From Hippophae tibetana (lineage: Eukaryota > Streptophyta > Magnoliopsida > Rosales > Elaeagnaceae), in the NCBI GenBank assembly GCA_037013495.1, contig CM072812.1, positions 72,981,340 to 73,045,339 of the forward strand: a stretch of DNA of 64,000 bases, given 5' to 3'. Both the position numbers and the translations under genes were made by a program. This document shows positions 34,278-47,400 of this stretch, one piece after another (within the stretch, counting starts at the first letter, position 1; every line of letters starts with the position of its first letter). The notes beneath the pieces were generated by a model. That model was not told the origin of the DNA and did not search any database. It was given only the letters and a program-made list of their open reading frames with translations.

Positions 34278-35744
34278 ATGATTTCCCAAATTCCCCCACA
34301 TATTCTTCTTGTTCCTCTAATGTCCCAAAGTCATCTCATACCCTTCATTGACATGGCCAAACAACTAGCCCATCATGGCCTCACTGTTTCCATTGTTATG
34401 ACACCCCTCAATGCACTTAGATTCAACACAATTGTCAATTCAAACCTCAAAATTCACTTTCTTGAATTCCCATTTCCTAATAACCAACAATCTGGTTTAC
34501 CTCAAGGTTGTGAAAACATAGACTCCCTACCTTCCCCAAATCTTGTGCTACAATTTTTTGAAGCTAGCAATTTGCTTCAATACCCACTTGAAAAATGGCT
34601 TCTAGGGTTGGACTCAAAATCTTTACCCAATTGCATAATTTCTGATTATTGTCTTCCTTGGACTTCAAATATTGCCCACAAGTTCAACATTCCAAGACTT
34701 GTTTTCCATGGAATCTCTTGCTTCACTTTAGTTTGTTCTCAAAACATTCAAAACTCCAAAGTTCTTGAAAGGGTTGCTTCAAATTCAGAACTATTTACAA
34801 TACCTAATATGCCTGATAGAGTTGAGTTCACAAAGACTCAACTTCCTCCAATTATAACTAATAAAACCTCAGAAGAGATTAGTGAGATTAATGATCTTAT
34901 GAAACATTTCAAAGAAGCAGAACATTCAGCTGAAGGAACAATTGTGAATACTTTTGAGGAGTTAGAGCCCAATTATGTGAAAGAATATCAAAAAGTGGTT
35001 AAGAAAGTTTGGTGTATTGGACCTGTTTCTTTGTCAAAGTTTGAAATGGACGGTAATAAAAAGGCATCCATTGAAAAAGAAGAGTGGTTGAATTGGCTTG
35101 ACACTAAGAAGCCCAATTCTGTTATTTATGCTTGTTTTGGTAGTCTATGTCACATGTCAACTTCACAGTTGAAACAACTTGGTTTGGGCTTAGAACAATC
35201 AAATCATCCATTCATTTGGGTTATTAGAAAAAGGGATTACTCGGAAGAATTTGAAGATTGGTTTAAACAAAATAAATTTGAAGAAAAAGGTTTGATTATT
35301 AAGGGTTGGGCACCACAAGTTTTGATACTTTCACATAAAGCAATAGGAGGATTTATAACACATTGTGGGTGGAATTCAACTTTGGAAGGAGTATCTAGTG
35401 GTGTTCCCATGATAACTTGGCCTATGTTTGCCGAGCAATTTTACAATGAGAAATTGATTGTTCAAGTATTGAAGATTGGAGTTAGAATTGGTGTTGAGGT
35501 TTGTGTTAATTTGGGTGAAGAAGAAAAAGATGGGATTTTGGTGGAAAAGGAAGATATAAAGAGAGCAATTGACAAGTTAATGGATGAGGGTAGTGAAGGA
35601 AAAGAGAGAAGAAGAAGAGCTAGAGAGCTTGGTGAGATGGCTAATGGAGCAGTTGAAGAAGGAGGGTCTTCTTACTTGAATATGACAATGATAGTAAAAC
35701 AAATTATGGAGCATAAGAGGGATTCTATTGAAGGCTATAGCTGA
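34278..35744 (+). CDS. UDP-glycosyltransferase, UGT73 (group D) type
   Basis: An intact intronless ORF of 488 residues. The expected role is transfer of glucose from UDP-glucose to a small specialised metabolite in the cytosol; the acceptor is unknown. His19 in MSQSHLIP and Asp123 in IISDYCLPW fit the catalytic dyad. The PSPG box runs from Trp344 to Gln387 with HCGWNSTLEG; position 22 is Trp and the last residue is Gln, both usual for UDP-glucose donors. The start is the first ATG after the TATA box and gives the normal short N-terminus. It resembles the UGT at 9241 throughout (for example MTPLNALRF versus TTPLNANRF, EEKDGILVEKEDIK versus EEKYGVLVKRERIK), so the pair is a diverged tandem duplication. 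Its upstream region is duplicated and its downstream side abuts the nested transposon stack. Confidence 0.95.
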   Translation: MISQIPPHILLVPLMSQSHLIPFIDMAKQLAHHGLTVSIVMTPLNALRFNTIVNSNLKIHFLEFPFPNNQQSGLPQGCENIDSLPSPNLVLQFFEASNLLQYPLEKWLLGLDSKSLPNCIISDYCLPWTSNIAHKFNIPRLVFHGISCFTLVCSQNIQNSKVLERVASNSELFTIPNMPDRVEFTKTQLPPIITNKTSEEISEINDLMKHFKEAEHSAEGTIVNTFEELEPNYVKEYQKVVKKVWCIGPVSLSKFEMDGNKKASIEKEEWLNWLDTKKPNSVIYACFGSLCHMSTSQLKQLGLGLEQSNHPFIWVIRKRDYSEEFEDWFKQNKFEEKGLIIKGWAPQVLILSHKAIGGFITHCGWNSTLEGVSSGVPMITWPMFAEQFYNEKLIVQVLKIGVRIGVEVCVNLGEEEKDGILVEKEDIKRAIDKLMDEGSEGKERRRRARELGEMANGAVEEGGSSYLNMTMIVKQIMEHKRDSIEGYS

Positions 35745-36844
35745 AATAATCAATTTAGGTCCGATTTGATATTTAACTTGTGCTTTTTTAACACTTTAGC
35801 TCCCAAAAAAAAATTAAGAATTTACATTTTAATCCTTTTATTTTTATTAAAATGTCCTTAGAAAATAGACAAAACTTGAAGGCATAGTTCGAAGCGCACG
35901 TATAGCACCAAAAAATCCTTGAATTTTTTAATATGTATACAAAAAATAAAACATTTTTGTACAAATATAAAACTTTTTGAACATATATTCAAAAATAATT
36001 AAAAAGCCTAAAAAAAGAGAGAATCTGTTAGAACTGTCACAATTTGTCCTTATCTTTACCAAATTGTACTGAATTTAACAAAGTATTTTTTTAATAAATA
36101 AATCACTTTACTCCTCACTCTAATTGCTTTCTTCTTTTAAAATAATCATATTTATTTTAACTTATATTATTATATTAAAATTATAAAAAAATATTCAAAT
36201 AATAAGAAATATGGTTGAAAATTAATTAATTATTTTTATTTTTTATATATATATTTTTAAAAAATTCATACAAATCTACTTAGTTTTAAGAAGTTTTTTT
36301 TTTTTTTTTTAACTTACATATAATATGAGATATCTGTGAATATGAGTTTGTTGTTTTAAAAATATTGTTTAAAAGAATGACAGAATATAAAATATATTTC
36401 TAACAATTTATTTTTAATGTGAGTATTTTTTATAATTTAAATTAATTTTTTTTAAAGAAAGTAATTTGGAATGAACTAATAAAAAAAAGAGTGATTAAAA
36501 CTATTCATTTATAAAAACAAATTATGATACACTTCATCCGAATATAACTGTCATATTGCCTTTTTATTTTAAAATAATTAATTTTATTGAACTTTCCATT
36601 TTCTACCATGATAAATAAATTAGACATTGAATTTGGAACAAAGAACTCAACAGGATCACATATTTTTCTTCTTTTTTTCCCAGAAAATGTATAAATGGCT
36701 GGAAACTAGAAAATAAGATCACAATTCTTTACGTTAATGGGGAAATATACATTCACCATGGAAAAATAATCTAAATTATTGTATTCTTTTTCAATAAATC
36801 AACGTAGTTTAGTGTATTAAACTGAGTTTGCTTTAGTAACCTTT
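35745..36844. other. 3' flank of the second UGT
   Basis: AT-rich, with a T run near 36294-36310. No ORF, clear poly(A) signal or element was seen before the copia LTR begins. Confidence 0.5.
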
Positions 36845-37528
36845 GTTGAAATTTTGTGAATTAAAATTTCTTTAATATCAAAAACGTTTCAGTCTTAATT
36901 CATTTTTGAATTAATTTTTTCGTTTCTATAGTTTTTCGTTCTGCTTATGTTGTTTTCTTTTCTGTTTCTGAAATTTTTCGAATTGATTCTTTTGTTTCTT
37001 AGAGCTCTTAATTATGCTTTGCTCATGGGCATATATATAACAACAGTACTTGTCGAAGAAAAGAAGAAGAGAAACAAGGAAAAAATAGAAAAAACAGAAC
37101 AGGAAAGAGGAAAGGAAAAGAAAGATAGAGAAAGAGGGAAGAGAAGAAAGGAAAAAAAAGAAAAAAGAAAAGAAAAAGAGATAATAGGAAAACGAAAGGA
37201 ATTTTTTTTTATATATTTTCTATTAGTATAGAATTCATATATTAAAATTTTGTAAAATCATAAAATATGTTGTAAATTTATTATTATTTAATCGTTATAT
37301 ATACGAAGAAATAAGTTTTTGTCATATTCTCTAACACACACGTTAAGAGAAAACATTATCTTAAAAAAATTATATGATATATAATTTTCGATTCATTAAT
37401 CTATTTAAATTTTATGTTATATAAATTATATATATATATATATATATAAGTGTGTATTTTTTTAATTTTAATAGAATATTTTTACTTTTAACTTGTTTAT
37501 TCATGTATTATTTTTTACAATCTTAACA
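36845..37528 (+). repeat. 5' LTR of the copia element
   Basis: It starts TGTTGAAATTTTGTGAA. Shared features with the 3' LTR are AATTGATTCTTTTGTTTCTTA, here 36980-37000, then TTAATTATGCTTTGCTCATGGG, a purine-rich GAAGAAGAGAAAC stretch, a TA microsatellite and CTTAACTTG. The end is near TCTTAACA at 37528; similarity fades there, so the edge is approximate. Confidence 0.75.
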
Positions 37529-38058
37529 TATTTTCTCCCTAATTTGAGTTAAGAACTTTAATTTTTTTTTTAAAATTTCAAACTACTTTTTCCTTTTCTT
37601 TTTCTATTACTGTTATTTTTATATTTATTTTTAATTTATTTGTTTATTGACAAATAAATTTTTTTTTGCTATTTTATTTTATAGTATTGTTACAGCTTCT
37701 TTACTTTAAAATACTTAATTAGTATTGATATTTTTTAATTTTATTGATTTGAGTACTGTTGCCCGATTTGTAGCTTTGCTTTTATCTATTCTATTTTTTT
37801 TATATGATCAATATATAACATAATTCATTTTATTTTTTCCTTACTATTTTGTTTTCTTTTAACATGTTTACAATTTTGTTTTAGTTTTTCGATTATAATT
37901 TTTTTTAATTCCTAGCTCATCTAATTTTAGTAGTGTTTCTAACTTGTTTTAATTATATCAATTTTTCAAACAATTTTGTTCTATAAACTAAAATTTTGTT
38001 TGTTGTTTTAAAATTTTGTTCTTTTTGTGTGTTTAATAGAAAAAGAAAATAAAAGATT

Positions 38059-38155
38059 ATGACATCTGAGGTCATGACCATTGTAATGTTCAAAATTGAA
38101 AATCCTATCATGGGTGGTTCTATTGTGAATCAAATGAGTCTTCTGTGACTCATGA
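38059..38155 (+). pseudogene. Copia gag, first part (before the CACTA insertion)
   Basis: ATG at 38059 opens MTSEVMTIV, a start typical of copia gag proteins. About 32 codons later the frame is cut by the CACTA element; the flank ends CATGA, with TGA as the duplicated target. The frame already contains a stop before the junction. Confidence 0.75.
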
Positions 38156-38183
38156 CACTACTACATAAATAGGCATTAAAGTT
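38156..38183. repeat. Left terminal inverted repeat of CACTA copy 2
   Basis: CACTACTACATAAATAGGCATTAAAGTTG, here 38156-38184, pairs with the right terminus with a few mismatches (CACTACTACAAAAGAGGTAT on the other side). The next 120 bases carry smaller palindromes around AAAGTCGATTCG and AAAGTTGGTTC. Confidence 0.9.
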
Positions 38184-38723
38184 GGTTAAAACTCGACTTT
38201 AAATAAATTTAAAGTCGATTCGCTGAATCGATTTTAAATTTAGCGACTTAAAATGTAAAGTTGGTTCACAAGATGAACCAACTTTACCCGTACATTTTAT
38301 GATTTGTTTTTATTTTTATTTTTATATTTTGTATTATTCAATATATATATAGCATAAAAATATATATAAAATAATAATATAAATAATTAAAAATTTAAAT
38401 ATATTTAATTACTTGATAATTAAATTTATTACAAAAACAAATAATGTATATATAATACATATAGTTAACTTAAATTACAAATAAAATAATGTCGTCAAAC
38501 TGTAATTATGCGATCGAGTAAGCTTGGTTGGCTTAGAATCTTGATTGGCTTTCACAAGCATTATGACAAAAAAAAGTTGATCCATATAACAATTCATATT
38601 CCCCTACATACATAAGCACGTAAAACATCCATAAAAAAATAGTCTAAACTTCAGACATACAAATGAAGAAATTTAATCATTATAAATATTACCATCAAAA
38701 AGAGATTACCACGTACAACGACA

Positions 38724-39065
38724 TTCGACGAACTCATATTAGCACTTTATTAATCATTTGTCTATATATATGAAGTTATCTGGAATCTCTACTAATATTT
38801 TTTAATGTTATATATAATGAACTCTAAATATGAAATCAAGTATAACTTCGATTTCTTACTTGGCTTGTGTGAGTTTTGGTGCCCTTAAACATATGGAACA
38901 CGTTCATGGGCACCAAAACTCATACAAACCAAGAAACAAATCGAAGTTACGTACACCTGATTTGTCCATTTAGAGCTCATTATAGTATTAAAAATACTAG
39001 CAGAGATTCCAGATAAATTCATATTTATAAACAAATGATTAATAAAGTGTTAATATGAGTTCGTA
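38724..39065. repeat. Long foldback (hairpin) inside CACTA copy 2
   Basis: The left arm is 38724-38884, the loop 23 bases, and the right arm 38908-39065. This is the same foldback as at 1938-2265. The arms still pair along about 155 bases although the two elements differ at many sites. Here even the outermost bases pair (GAACTCATATTA with TAATATGAGTTC). It lies just beyond the 3' end of the second gene on the minus strand. Confidence 0.88.
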
Positions 39066-39241
39066 AGGAAAGTAGGAAAGAGAGATGAGATGTAGTTTGT
39101 GCCAAAAATAGGTCCATAAAACAAAGTATTCCCCTAAATACATGAGCATATGATTAATCATCCATCAAACAAGTGACTTCAGACACAGGAATAGATAGAG
39201 AAATTAAATCATTAAAAAATTTACTGTTATGTTGTCATATG

Positions 39242-42200
39242 CTATTCAAGATCATCAGAATCTTCTCCTGATTCTTCTTGTGATGATATAATTTGAAGCA
39301 TGTGTTCTGCCCATTCCTCTCGTAAATCATCAAAAATTTGCTGGTCGTAGCCCATCTTGTTCCAACCAAAGAACTACATGTATTTAAAATCAAAATAAGA
39401 ATATAATTTCATTTATTTACAAAAACAAACTCAAATATGTTAAAAACTTTTATGTATATGGGTAAAAGATATTACCACAACATCAATTGGAATTTTGATA
39501 TTTGTGATGATTTCGCTCATAAACTTCATGACATAATAACCACACATGACTCCATTATTTTGTTGTGGAACCTACAAAAAAAAAGTGTACATGAATTTTC
39601 ATGTTCGAACATCCTTATTATTCAATTATAAAATTAATAAAATTATTAATATTGACTTGTACATACCATAACTTTTGTCCATATAAGCTTATGAGATTTT
39701 TTAAGTCCAATTCCCTAAACTTGTTCCACAACTTTCATGCCCTATAAAGGTTTAAAACGATTAGTTTTTATTAAATATTACAAAAAATAATAGAAGAAAC
39801 TAATATGTAACTATAACTCTTACATTTCAACAAATGCTTTTGTATCTTTACTCAGTTCTATGGAAGCTGAGTCACAGTACCAAGCATGATTATTGAACAG
39901 ATCAACGATTACCAATATCCAATGATCTTCGCCTTGTTCAAACCTTAATGGGCAAGAGATTATCAACTTTTGATTTCTGTTAAGCGTTAATGCTCTATCA
40001 CATAATTGTTTAGCTCTGATGCTAACATCCTTCTCTTGATATTGATTGACATATGAAGAATCATAGAACATTGCTAAATGTGATGAGTGATTATGTTGAA
40101 GTCGATAATAGCACGCCCTATATAAAAGATATATATATATATATATATAATTAGATAATATAAATATAATTATATATGTTCTGCATAAATAAAAGAAAAA
40201 TAAATAGATTGAGGACTCACCTTGTCCACACTTGAATTATACTTAAATCGATCTTTTGATATTCAAATAGTTGCAATAAGCACTCGATCGATATATAAGT
40301 TTGGTTGAGGTCTACACCAGAAATTTCTATAGGAAGTGACACAGTCCATCCATCATTTATGCTAGATGCCCTCCCAACAATAGTCATCAAAGTGCCAAGA
40401 TTTCTATTGAATTTTAACGCATAAATATGACTATACTTTTTCCAAGGCTTCTTATTGAATGAATTGGTGCACGATGATTGGCCACTAGTCATAGATTTAG
40501 CACAAGATACTTGCTTCATATCTCTTAAATGTGCAACATTTAAGAGTTCTGGTATAATAGACTAAAAAAAAGTATTATATATGTATTTTTTAGTAACAAT
40601 ATAAGATATAATAAAATAATAGTAGTAAACATGTGTTATCTTTTAAGCTCAAAAATAGTACCATGTCAGAATTTAGAACAACTTGATTCGACGACCAAGC
40701 CACATACTGTCCAACCGCTTCTTGAACTGTGGTAGCATCAGAAGGCACGGGTAGTGGACAATCATGAAACAATGATTGATCAATTACTATTTGCCAATGT
40801 TTAGGCAAATATTGATTATGAATCATCCGATCATCGCTCAATTGTTGTACCGTTCCAATAGCAACATAGTCTGTTGACGAAGGATGTTTCAACAAACATT
40901 TCATATTCTGTAAAAAATTTAAGTGTTATATATAAAAAATAAAACATATAATAAGAATTTAAAAATAATAGATTATATACACCAGAAATTAAAATCTTAC
41001 CACATATGATTCATCAAATAGAAGAGGACTCTCATGTGGGGTAGCAATTAGATGTACATTCTCACCAAAATGTTCATCTTGGTTTGATTTATGGTAAGAA
41101 TGTGCATATTGCATTGGAGAAAATGAACCACTACTTGATTGCATATGCATTCCTGGCATATAGTAAGGACCAATAGGATGGCTATATCCCATACTGGATG
41201 TAGTTTGAGCGCAATGAGATTGCTTGGGTGGCATGCCTGGCATGGAAGGTGGTATGCCTGGCATGGATGGTTGCATGCTTGGCCAATATGGCATGCCCTG
41301 GTTGTAGCATGATGTCATGGCTGACATTTGTTATGATTGATGTTCTTTTAGAATGTCAATCTCACTTATCATTGAGGCCTTAAAGGGGTTGAATTCTTCT
41401 TCAATTTTAGTGTACTTTTCCTTACTTACCGTCTGAGGCTTTTGTTTTGGAATGTTAAAATACTCCATAGAACCATCATATTGGCTACCTCCCCTAACAT
41501 GACCAGGATGCTCGCGTCTGAATGCATGATATAAAGCATCTCTCCCACGCTCTTCGATTATTTCACCCCTAGATATTTTTGCTTGAACTCCTCTCTACAA
41601 ATAATAAATCACACAAACATATCATTCATTATTACATCAATTATTAAATATCATTAAGACTTTTTATCAACCGAAATTACTAACCAACTTATTTAATTGT
41701 TCTTCTCCTCGTTGAGTCATTGATAACTGTATTTTATATAGTGATTTGCGTCTATTTTATTAATTATAATTGCTTTTCTTTACATTTTTAGTTAATTAAA
41801 TTAATATTTAGTATTAGTTTTTAATAAATATATTTTAAAGTAAATTAATAAAATTTAATAAAAAAAGGGCTTAATTGCAATTATAAAAGGATTACAATTT
41901 AATTTGAAATTAAGAATGGGTTAAATTGCAAATATCAAAAGATTAGAAATTAATTTAAATTAAATTTGTGGGTCAAAATGCAATTAATAAAAATTTGAAT
42001 TTCTGCACAGGAGAAGAGTCACTCACGACATTCACAACACCCAACACACACCGCTCAATCATCCCATCAATGGTCAAGATTGGGCGCGTGAAATCTAGAC
42101 GCAACAAAATCGATTAAGCCGGAATTTCTAAAGCGTGCAGCTCGGCACACGTGGGGCCCACCTACCGCGCAAATTGGCGTGCAGGGTGGGACCCACATGT

Positions 42201-44425
42201 TGGCTGCGCAGAATTTCCCTGAGGCGCATCGCTCATCGTTGGATCAGTTGAACGGTCCAGATTGAAGCGCGTGGAACCAAGTTGTCGCACACCGAGCCGC
42301 TCGCCTACAATCCCGTGCGATGCGGTTCATACAAGCAGCATGCACCCTAGCGTTTCAACGAAAAATAAGCAGCCACATGTCTCCTAAATATTTCAGCCAA
42401 TCACATGATGACATGTGGCATGTATTTGGTAAAATAAAAACGCAGAAATGGTGCCCACTTTCCAGCCGTTAACGCACTTCCCGCGTGAGGAAATCTTGTG
42501 CGACGTGGTCCAGCTGTTCTCCATGTGCCCGATCTTCCCACCCAATGAAATGCTGACACGTGGCATGCGTAAAAAGAAAAAAATCAGAAACGCGCATAAC
42601 GGTTTTCACGCGTGTTGTTATTTTAATTCCCCCATGTATTTTTGTCCCCCACTAATAAAAAAAGAATAATTGGAAAGAGGGGATATATTTTGTACGCGAA
42701 AATTAATTGGGGTTGTTGTTTTTTCAGTTTTCATTTTTTCGTTTTAGCTCGTAGTTCTTTTTACATTTTTCTCTCCTCACCATTTTCTTTGTTTTTCCTC
42801 TCTGCGTGTTTTGTATAACACGCAGAATGTTTATTTAATATTTTTGTGTTGTATTTTCTTAGGAAAATTATAGAGAAAGAAGACAACGAAGAAGAAGGAA
42901 AGGAAAGAAATTTATTTTTCATCGAGGAATCGTGAAAGAGTTTCTCCTAATCTATTTTCTTTTAATTTTTATTTCTCTGCAATGCTTTATTATTGTTGTG
43001 TTGTAATTTTAATTTCTGTTATGAACTAATTTATTTGTTCTAGGATTGTAGTGTAACGTAAATTATGAAACTTGAATTAATTATTTTTGAATGATTTATG
43101 TAACTGTTTTAAGTTGTTTATTTTATCTGTGTTTAATGCTTTTAATTTTTGGAAGATTAATTAACTGATATGTGACACTTAAATAAACTTGAAAAAGGAA
43201 TTTTTGTGTGTTGCTCGTGATAAAATAATGTATATACATATGGGATAGAAATATACTTTTATTGTATGTGTAACTGTTTAAGAACTCAGAACTTACTAAA
43301 TCTGGTTGAATTTAATTCTCATAGGAATATAGTGAATCATTTTAACTAGATGTGTCTGTATGGAGCTTGAAAGAGATATATGGATAAATTAGGAGTTCTT
43401 TGTTAACAACTTAAAACATGAGAACATAAATCAAGAGAGAATAAAATATTCAAGTGGATTAATTTGGGTAAACTGCAATCCTAGAATTTTTGTACAAACT
43501 GTTAAAAAAATTATTAGTTAAGTCAAACTGCATGAACTTATTAACTGTTTGGATAAAATCAGGTTTAAATAATTTTAGTAATTAACGAAAGTTGGTAACA
43601 AATCAATGTGGGAACGATATTTTACTTATCATATTATTACTTGTGACCGTGTATACTTGCACGATTTTATGTTCTTAAAAAGAGACAACAATTATCGGTC
43701 TTGAATTCTTCGTTTTGGGAGTCTTTGTTTCTATGTACAATTCAATTCGGGTAACAGGTGTACCCAATTCAGCTTCTTACATAAATTATGAAAATTTTAT
43801 TAACAATGACATGAAATTAAATTGAGGAAAATAAATATAAAAATATTTATAAATTAAGACAAATTAATAATACCATTCTATATCTAACTTCAGGATTTGA
43901 AGACCTCCCAGTAGGGTTAGGAAGAATGTTATGCATTTGTACATTCTGATGATCTTCTCTAATAATTTGAAATTCATCTGAACCTCTATAATCTACAAAG
44001 TCTTTCCAAACTTGAGGTGTAATCTAGGGGTGTCCTTCAGGGATTTTGTAAATCTCATTCTCATCAAGTGTTTCCATATATGGAAACACATAATTTCTTG
44101 CCAATCTGGAAGTATTGTATTCCTTCCACACCTTACTTGCAATCTTATAACACTTGCCCTTCCAACTGTCATCGACTTTGTAACGATTCTGTAAAAACAC
44201 AATACAAAAGATTAGATATAATACACCTAATATAATATATATATTGATTATAAAATATAAGAGACTTACACAAATGGTTATCCATATTTTGAACTTTTTT
44301 GCATCGTCAACCTCAGACCAATCATTTATATTGATTGGTATACTGGACTTTGCCAGTCGACCAATAGAGGATTTCAATTGTTGACCAGTTTTCCCTATTG
44401 GATTACCAGTAGCATCAAATAGAAC
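39242..44425 (-). pseudogene. CACTA second gene: transposase_24-like region and Ulp1-like (C48) protease
   Basis: Read on the minus strand: a segment with FDATGNPIGKTGQQL and a WKEYNTSRLARNYVFP exon (44425-43865), then GGSQYDGSMEYFNIP (exon 41596-41340) of the transposase_24 type, a Met/Pro-rich exon (41327-40989), an exon at 40904-40650, an exon at 40519-40217, and the Ulp1-like peptidase. The peptidase His is in DHWILVIVD and the Asp in WYCDSA (40071-39820). The Gln and Cys are in VPQQNNGVMCGYY (about 39573-39476). The last exon is acidic and stops at 39242. Ulp1-like proteases remove SUMO-type tags, and their role in CACTA elements is unsettled. A 1.97-kb solo LTR splits the coding region at 41721-43690; stops occur after GHP (about 44025) and before the Met/Pro exon. 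Confidence 0.75.
41721..43690 (+). mobile_element. Solo LTR of a TGATAAC-type gypsy family, inside CACTA copy 2
   Basis: It starts TGATAACTGTATTTT and ends AGAGACAACA. The empty site is preserved in CACTA copy 1 (...GTCATAGGTCTTGAATTC near 4880), which fixes the insertion point. The flanks are GTCAT on the left and ATTAT on the right, a target duplication that differs only by two transitions. The LTR is locally GC-richer (42000-42650, with CACATGTGG and ACACGTGG words). It has no coding content. A relative lies in reverse at 51566-53168. Confidence 0.85.
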
Positions 44426-47400
44426 ATGTAAGACCCAATCACACAAGAAAACTGTTTCATGGAAGACCTCATAATCCAACTCCCAAATCTCTTGTATTAT
44501 ACCATAATATGTTCTATCAGAAAGTACAGGATTATCATCTTTTGAACTAGCAAATTGCATAGTTTGTGCAACCATCTTCACCCCACTATTTTGATTTACT
44601 CGAACTTTGTCCCTAGCTTGAGTCGTAAACCTCGATCCATTTATTATGAAACTATAAAATGATTTGACATCGAATTTTGGCCCATGTGTAAGCCATTGTA
44701 AACTTTCTGATATTTTATGATTGGGTTTCTTGAGTTCATCTCGAATCTATGTTTACAAAAATACAAAATTTGTTTAGAGCAAAGTTTTAAAACATTGAAT
44801 AGATCTAGGAAGATACATGCATGAATTTTTGTTTGTGACACTTACATGGTTGCAAAACCAAGTAATAAGCTCTCGCTTATGTTCATCATACAACCATTTT
44901 TATCCTTTTTTTTTATAACGAGGATCGATCTTCAATAAGTTTAAATGCATCCTGTAATGTTATTAAATATATATTAAGTTATATATCATTATTAATAGTT
45001 AAATAAAAAATGATTTTTGCAATCATGAAAAATGAACATCATTTACTCTATGTACGTTTGTGCCTCATTATTATTTACCAAAATGATTCGGTGTGCTTTT
45101 TCCCATCGAGTGCGATTAATAAATAATTTCTTACTTCCACCAAGCATAGGGTTATCTACTTGAATCATGTGACGTTCTAAGAACAAATTGTGCATAGGAT
45201 TCCCAATTTCAGTGCAACCACTAAAGTATTCAGAACAAAACTCAATGGCCTCTTCAGCAATGTAGCATTCCACCATGCATCCTTCAGGTCGATATCTATT
45301 ATTTACATATCCTTTAAGGACTTGTATATATCTCTCAAAAGGATACATCCACCTTAAGTAAGCTGAACCACATAATTGAACCTCTCGAACTAAATGAACA
45401 CATAAGTGAATCATTATATCGAAGAAAGAAGGAGGAAAATATTTTTCAATTAGACACAAAGTCTCTACAATTTCTTTCTGTAAAGAATTTAACTCGCCAA
45501 TTGATATAGATTTCTTGCATATTGTATGGAAGAATGAACAAAGTCGAATTATTGATATTCGAACATGTTTTGGAAGAATTGATCTAATAGCAACTGGTAA
45601 TAACTGTTGCATTAAGATATAACAGTCATGTGATTTCAATCCATACAGTCTCTTATCAGTGATAGACACAAAATTTCTTAAGTTGGATGAGTAACCATCA
45701 GGAACTTTCACACCCTCCAAACATTTACAAAACACATCCTTCTCTTTTGTTGACATTGTATATGATGCTGGTGGTAAGTATGTTCGATTCTTATCATTTT
45801 CCACCCTTGGTTCCAATTCAGGTCGTATGCCTAGTTTCTTTAAATCCAATCTTGCTTTAATTCCATCCTTTGTTTTTCCAGATATATTAAGTAAAGTACT
45901 AATCAAGCTCTGACATACATTCTTCTCAATGTGCATGACATCGAAGATGTGATGAATGTGTAGGTCTTTCCAATAAGGTAATTCCCAAAATATTGATTTT
46001 TTTTCCAACAACCATGGTAAGTTGGTTCAAACTCTTTTTCATTTTCACCCATTTCATTAGTTGACCTCTTTCGTTTCCCTACCTTAGTGAGTTTTTTTTC
46101 ATCTTTCCATATCGTTTGAATGTCATCCCATTCAATTTCCTTAATATCTCAATACCTCGTAAAGGTCGAGTTGCATGATCATGATCTTCTTCACCATCAA
46201 ACGATTTCTTTTGGTATCTAAACTTGTGTCCAGATGGAAAAAATCTTTTATGTCTTCTATAAGACATCTTTCGTCCGTGAACAAGATAAGTTGCATAAGT
46301 TCCATCACTACATATAGGACATCCCTTATAACCTTTTGTTACATGTCCTGATAAGTTTCCATAGTCAGGAAAATCATTAATTGTCCATAAAAGGACCCCC
46401 TTCAAGTTAAAGTATTCTTTTTTATGTGCATCGTAAACATTTACACCATCATTCCACAACGTCTGTAAATCATCTATCAGAGGCTGCAAATATACATCAA
46501 TATCAACACCGAGTTGTTTCGGTCCTGAGATCAATAATGTTAACATCATGAATTTTCTTTTCATACACAACCAGGGAGGAAGGTTGTATGTTACCATAAT
46601 TACTGGCCAACAGCTATATCTACTACTGAGGGAACTATGTGGATTAATTCCATCAGCAGCAATGGCAAGACGAAGATTGCGCGGATCAGATGAAAATGGA
46701 GGAGATAAATTATCTACTACTTTCCAATTTGGAGAATCACAAGGATAACGTAGCACCCCATCATCAGATCGATTATCTGAATGCCAAGTCAACATCTTTG
46801 ATGTATATTTACTATTGAACAACCTTTGAAAGCGAGGAATCGGAGGAAAGTACCAAAGAACCTTGCAGGCACGCCTTTCTTATGTGTTGTACTCTCATTT
46901 ATACCATGCTTCCATCTCGATTCTTTACACATAGGACAATCATGTAATGTCTCATATTCTTTTCTATAAAAAATGCAATCATTAGGACAAGCGTGAATCT
47001 TATGATATTCCATGCCAAATCGACTAAGAGATTTCTTCACTTCATACATTGAAGATGGCAATTCAATACCCTCAGGAAACATATGGACTAGTAGATTTAG
47101 TAATTCTGTGAATCCCTTGTCAAAAAAACCATGTTTTGCCTTCACATTGTACAAATGAACCAATCCCGACATTTTAGTGTATTTTTTGCATTTTGGATAT
47201 AACGGTTTTTCGGCATCTTCTATAAGTTTATTAATGGTTTCGGGATCACCCTTGCGTAATTCATCTTCAACACCATGAAACATATTTTCTTTCTGTACAT
47301 TATGATAAGATGTATGTAATCCACTCAAATTCTTATTTATCTTTTCCCCATGAGTATTATCAATATTTTCTCCATGATAACACCAACATTTATAGCTCAA

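Noticed and set aside
36947-37231. ORF of 94 codons with a Lys/Glu-rich tail
   Set aside because: It lies inside the copia 5' LTR, where the purine-rich tract translates as charged residues; the 3' LTR counterpart is not open.
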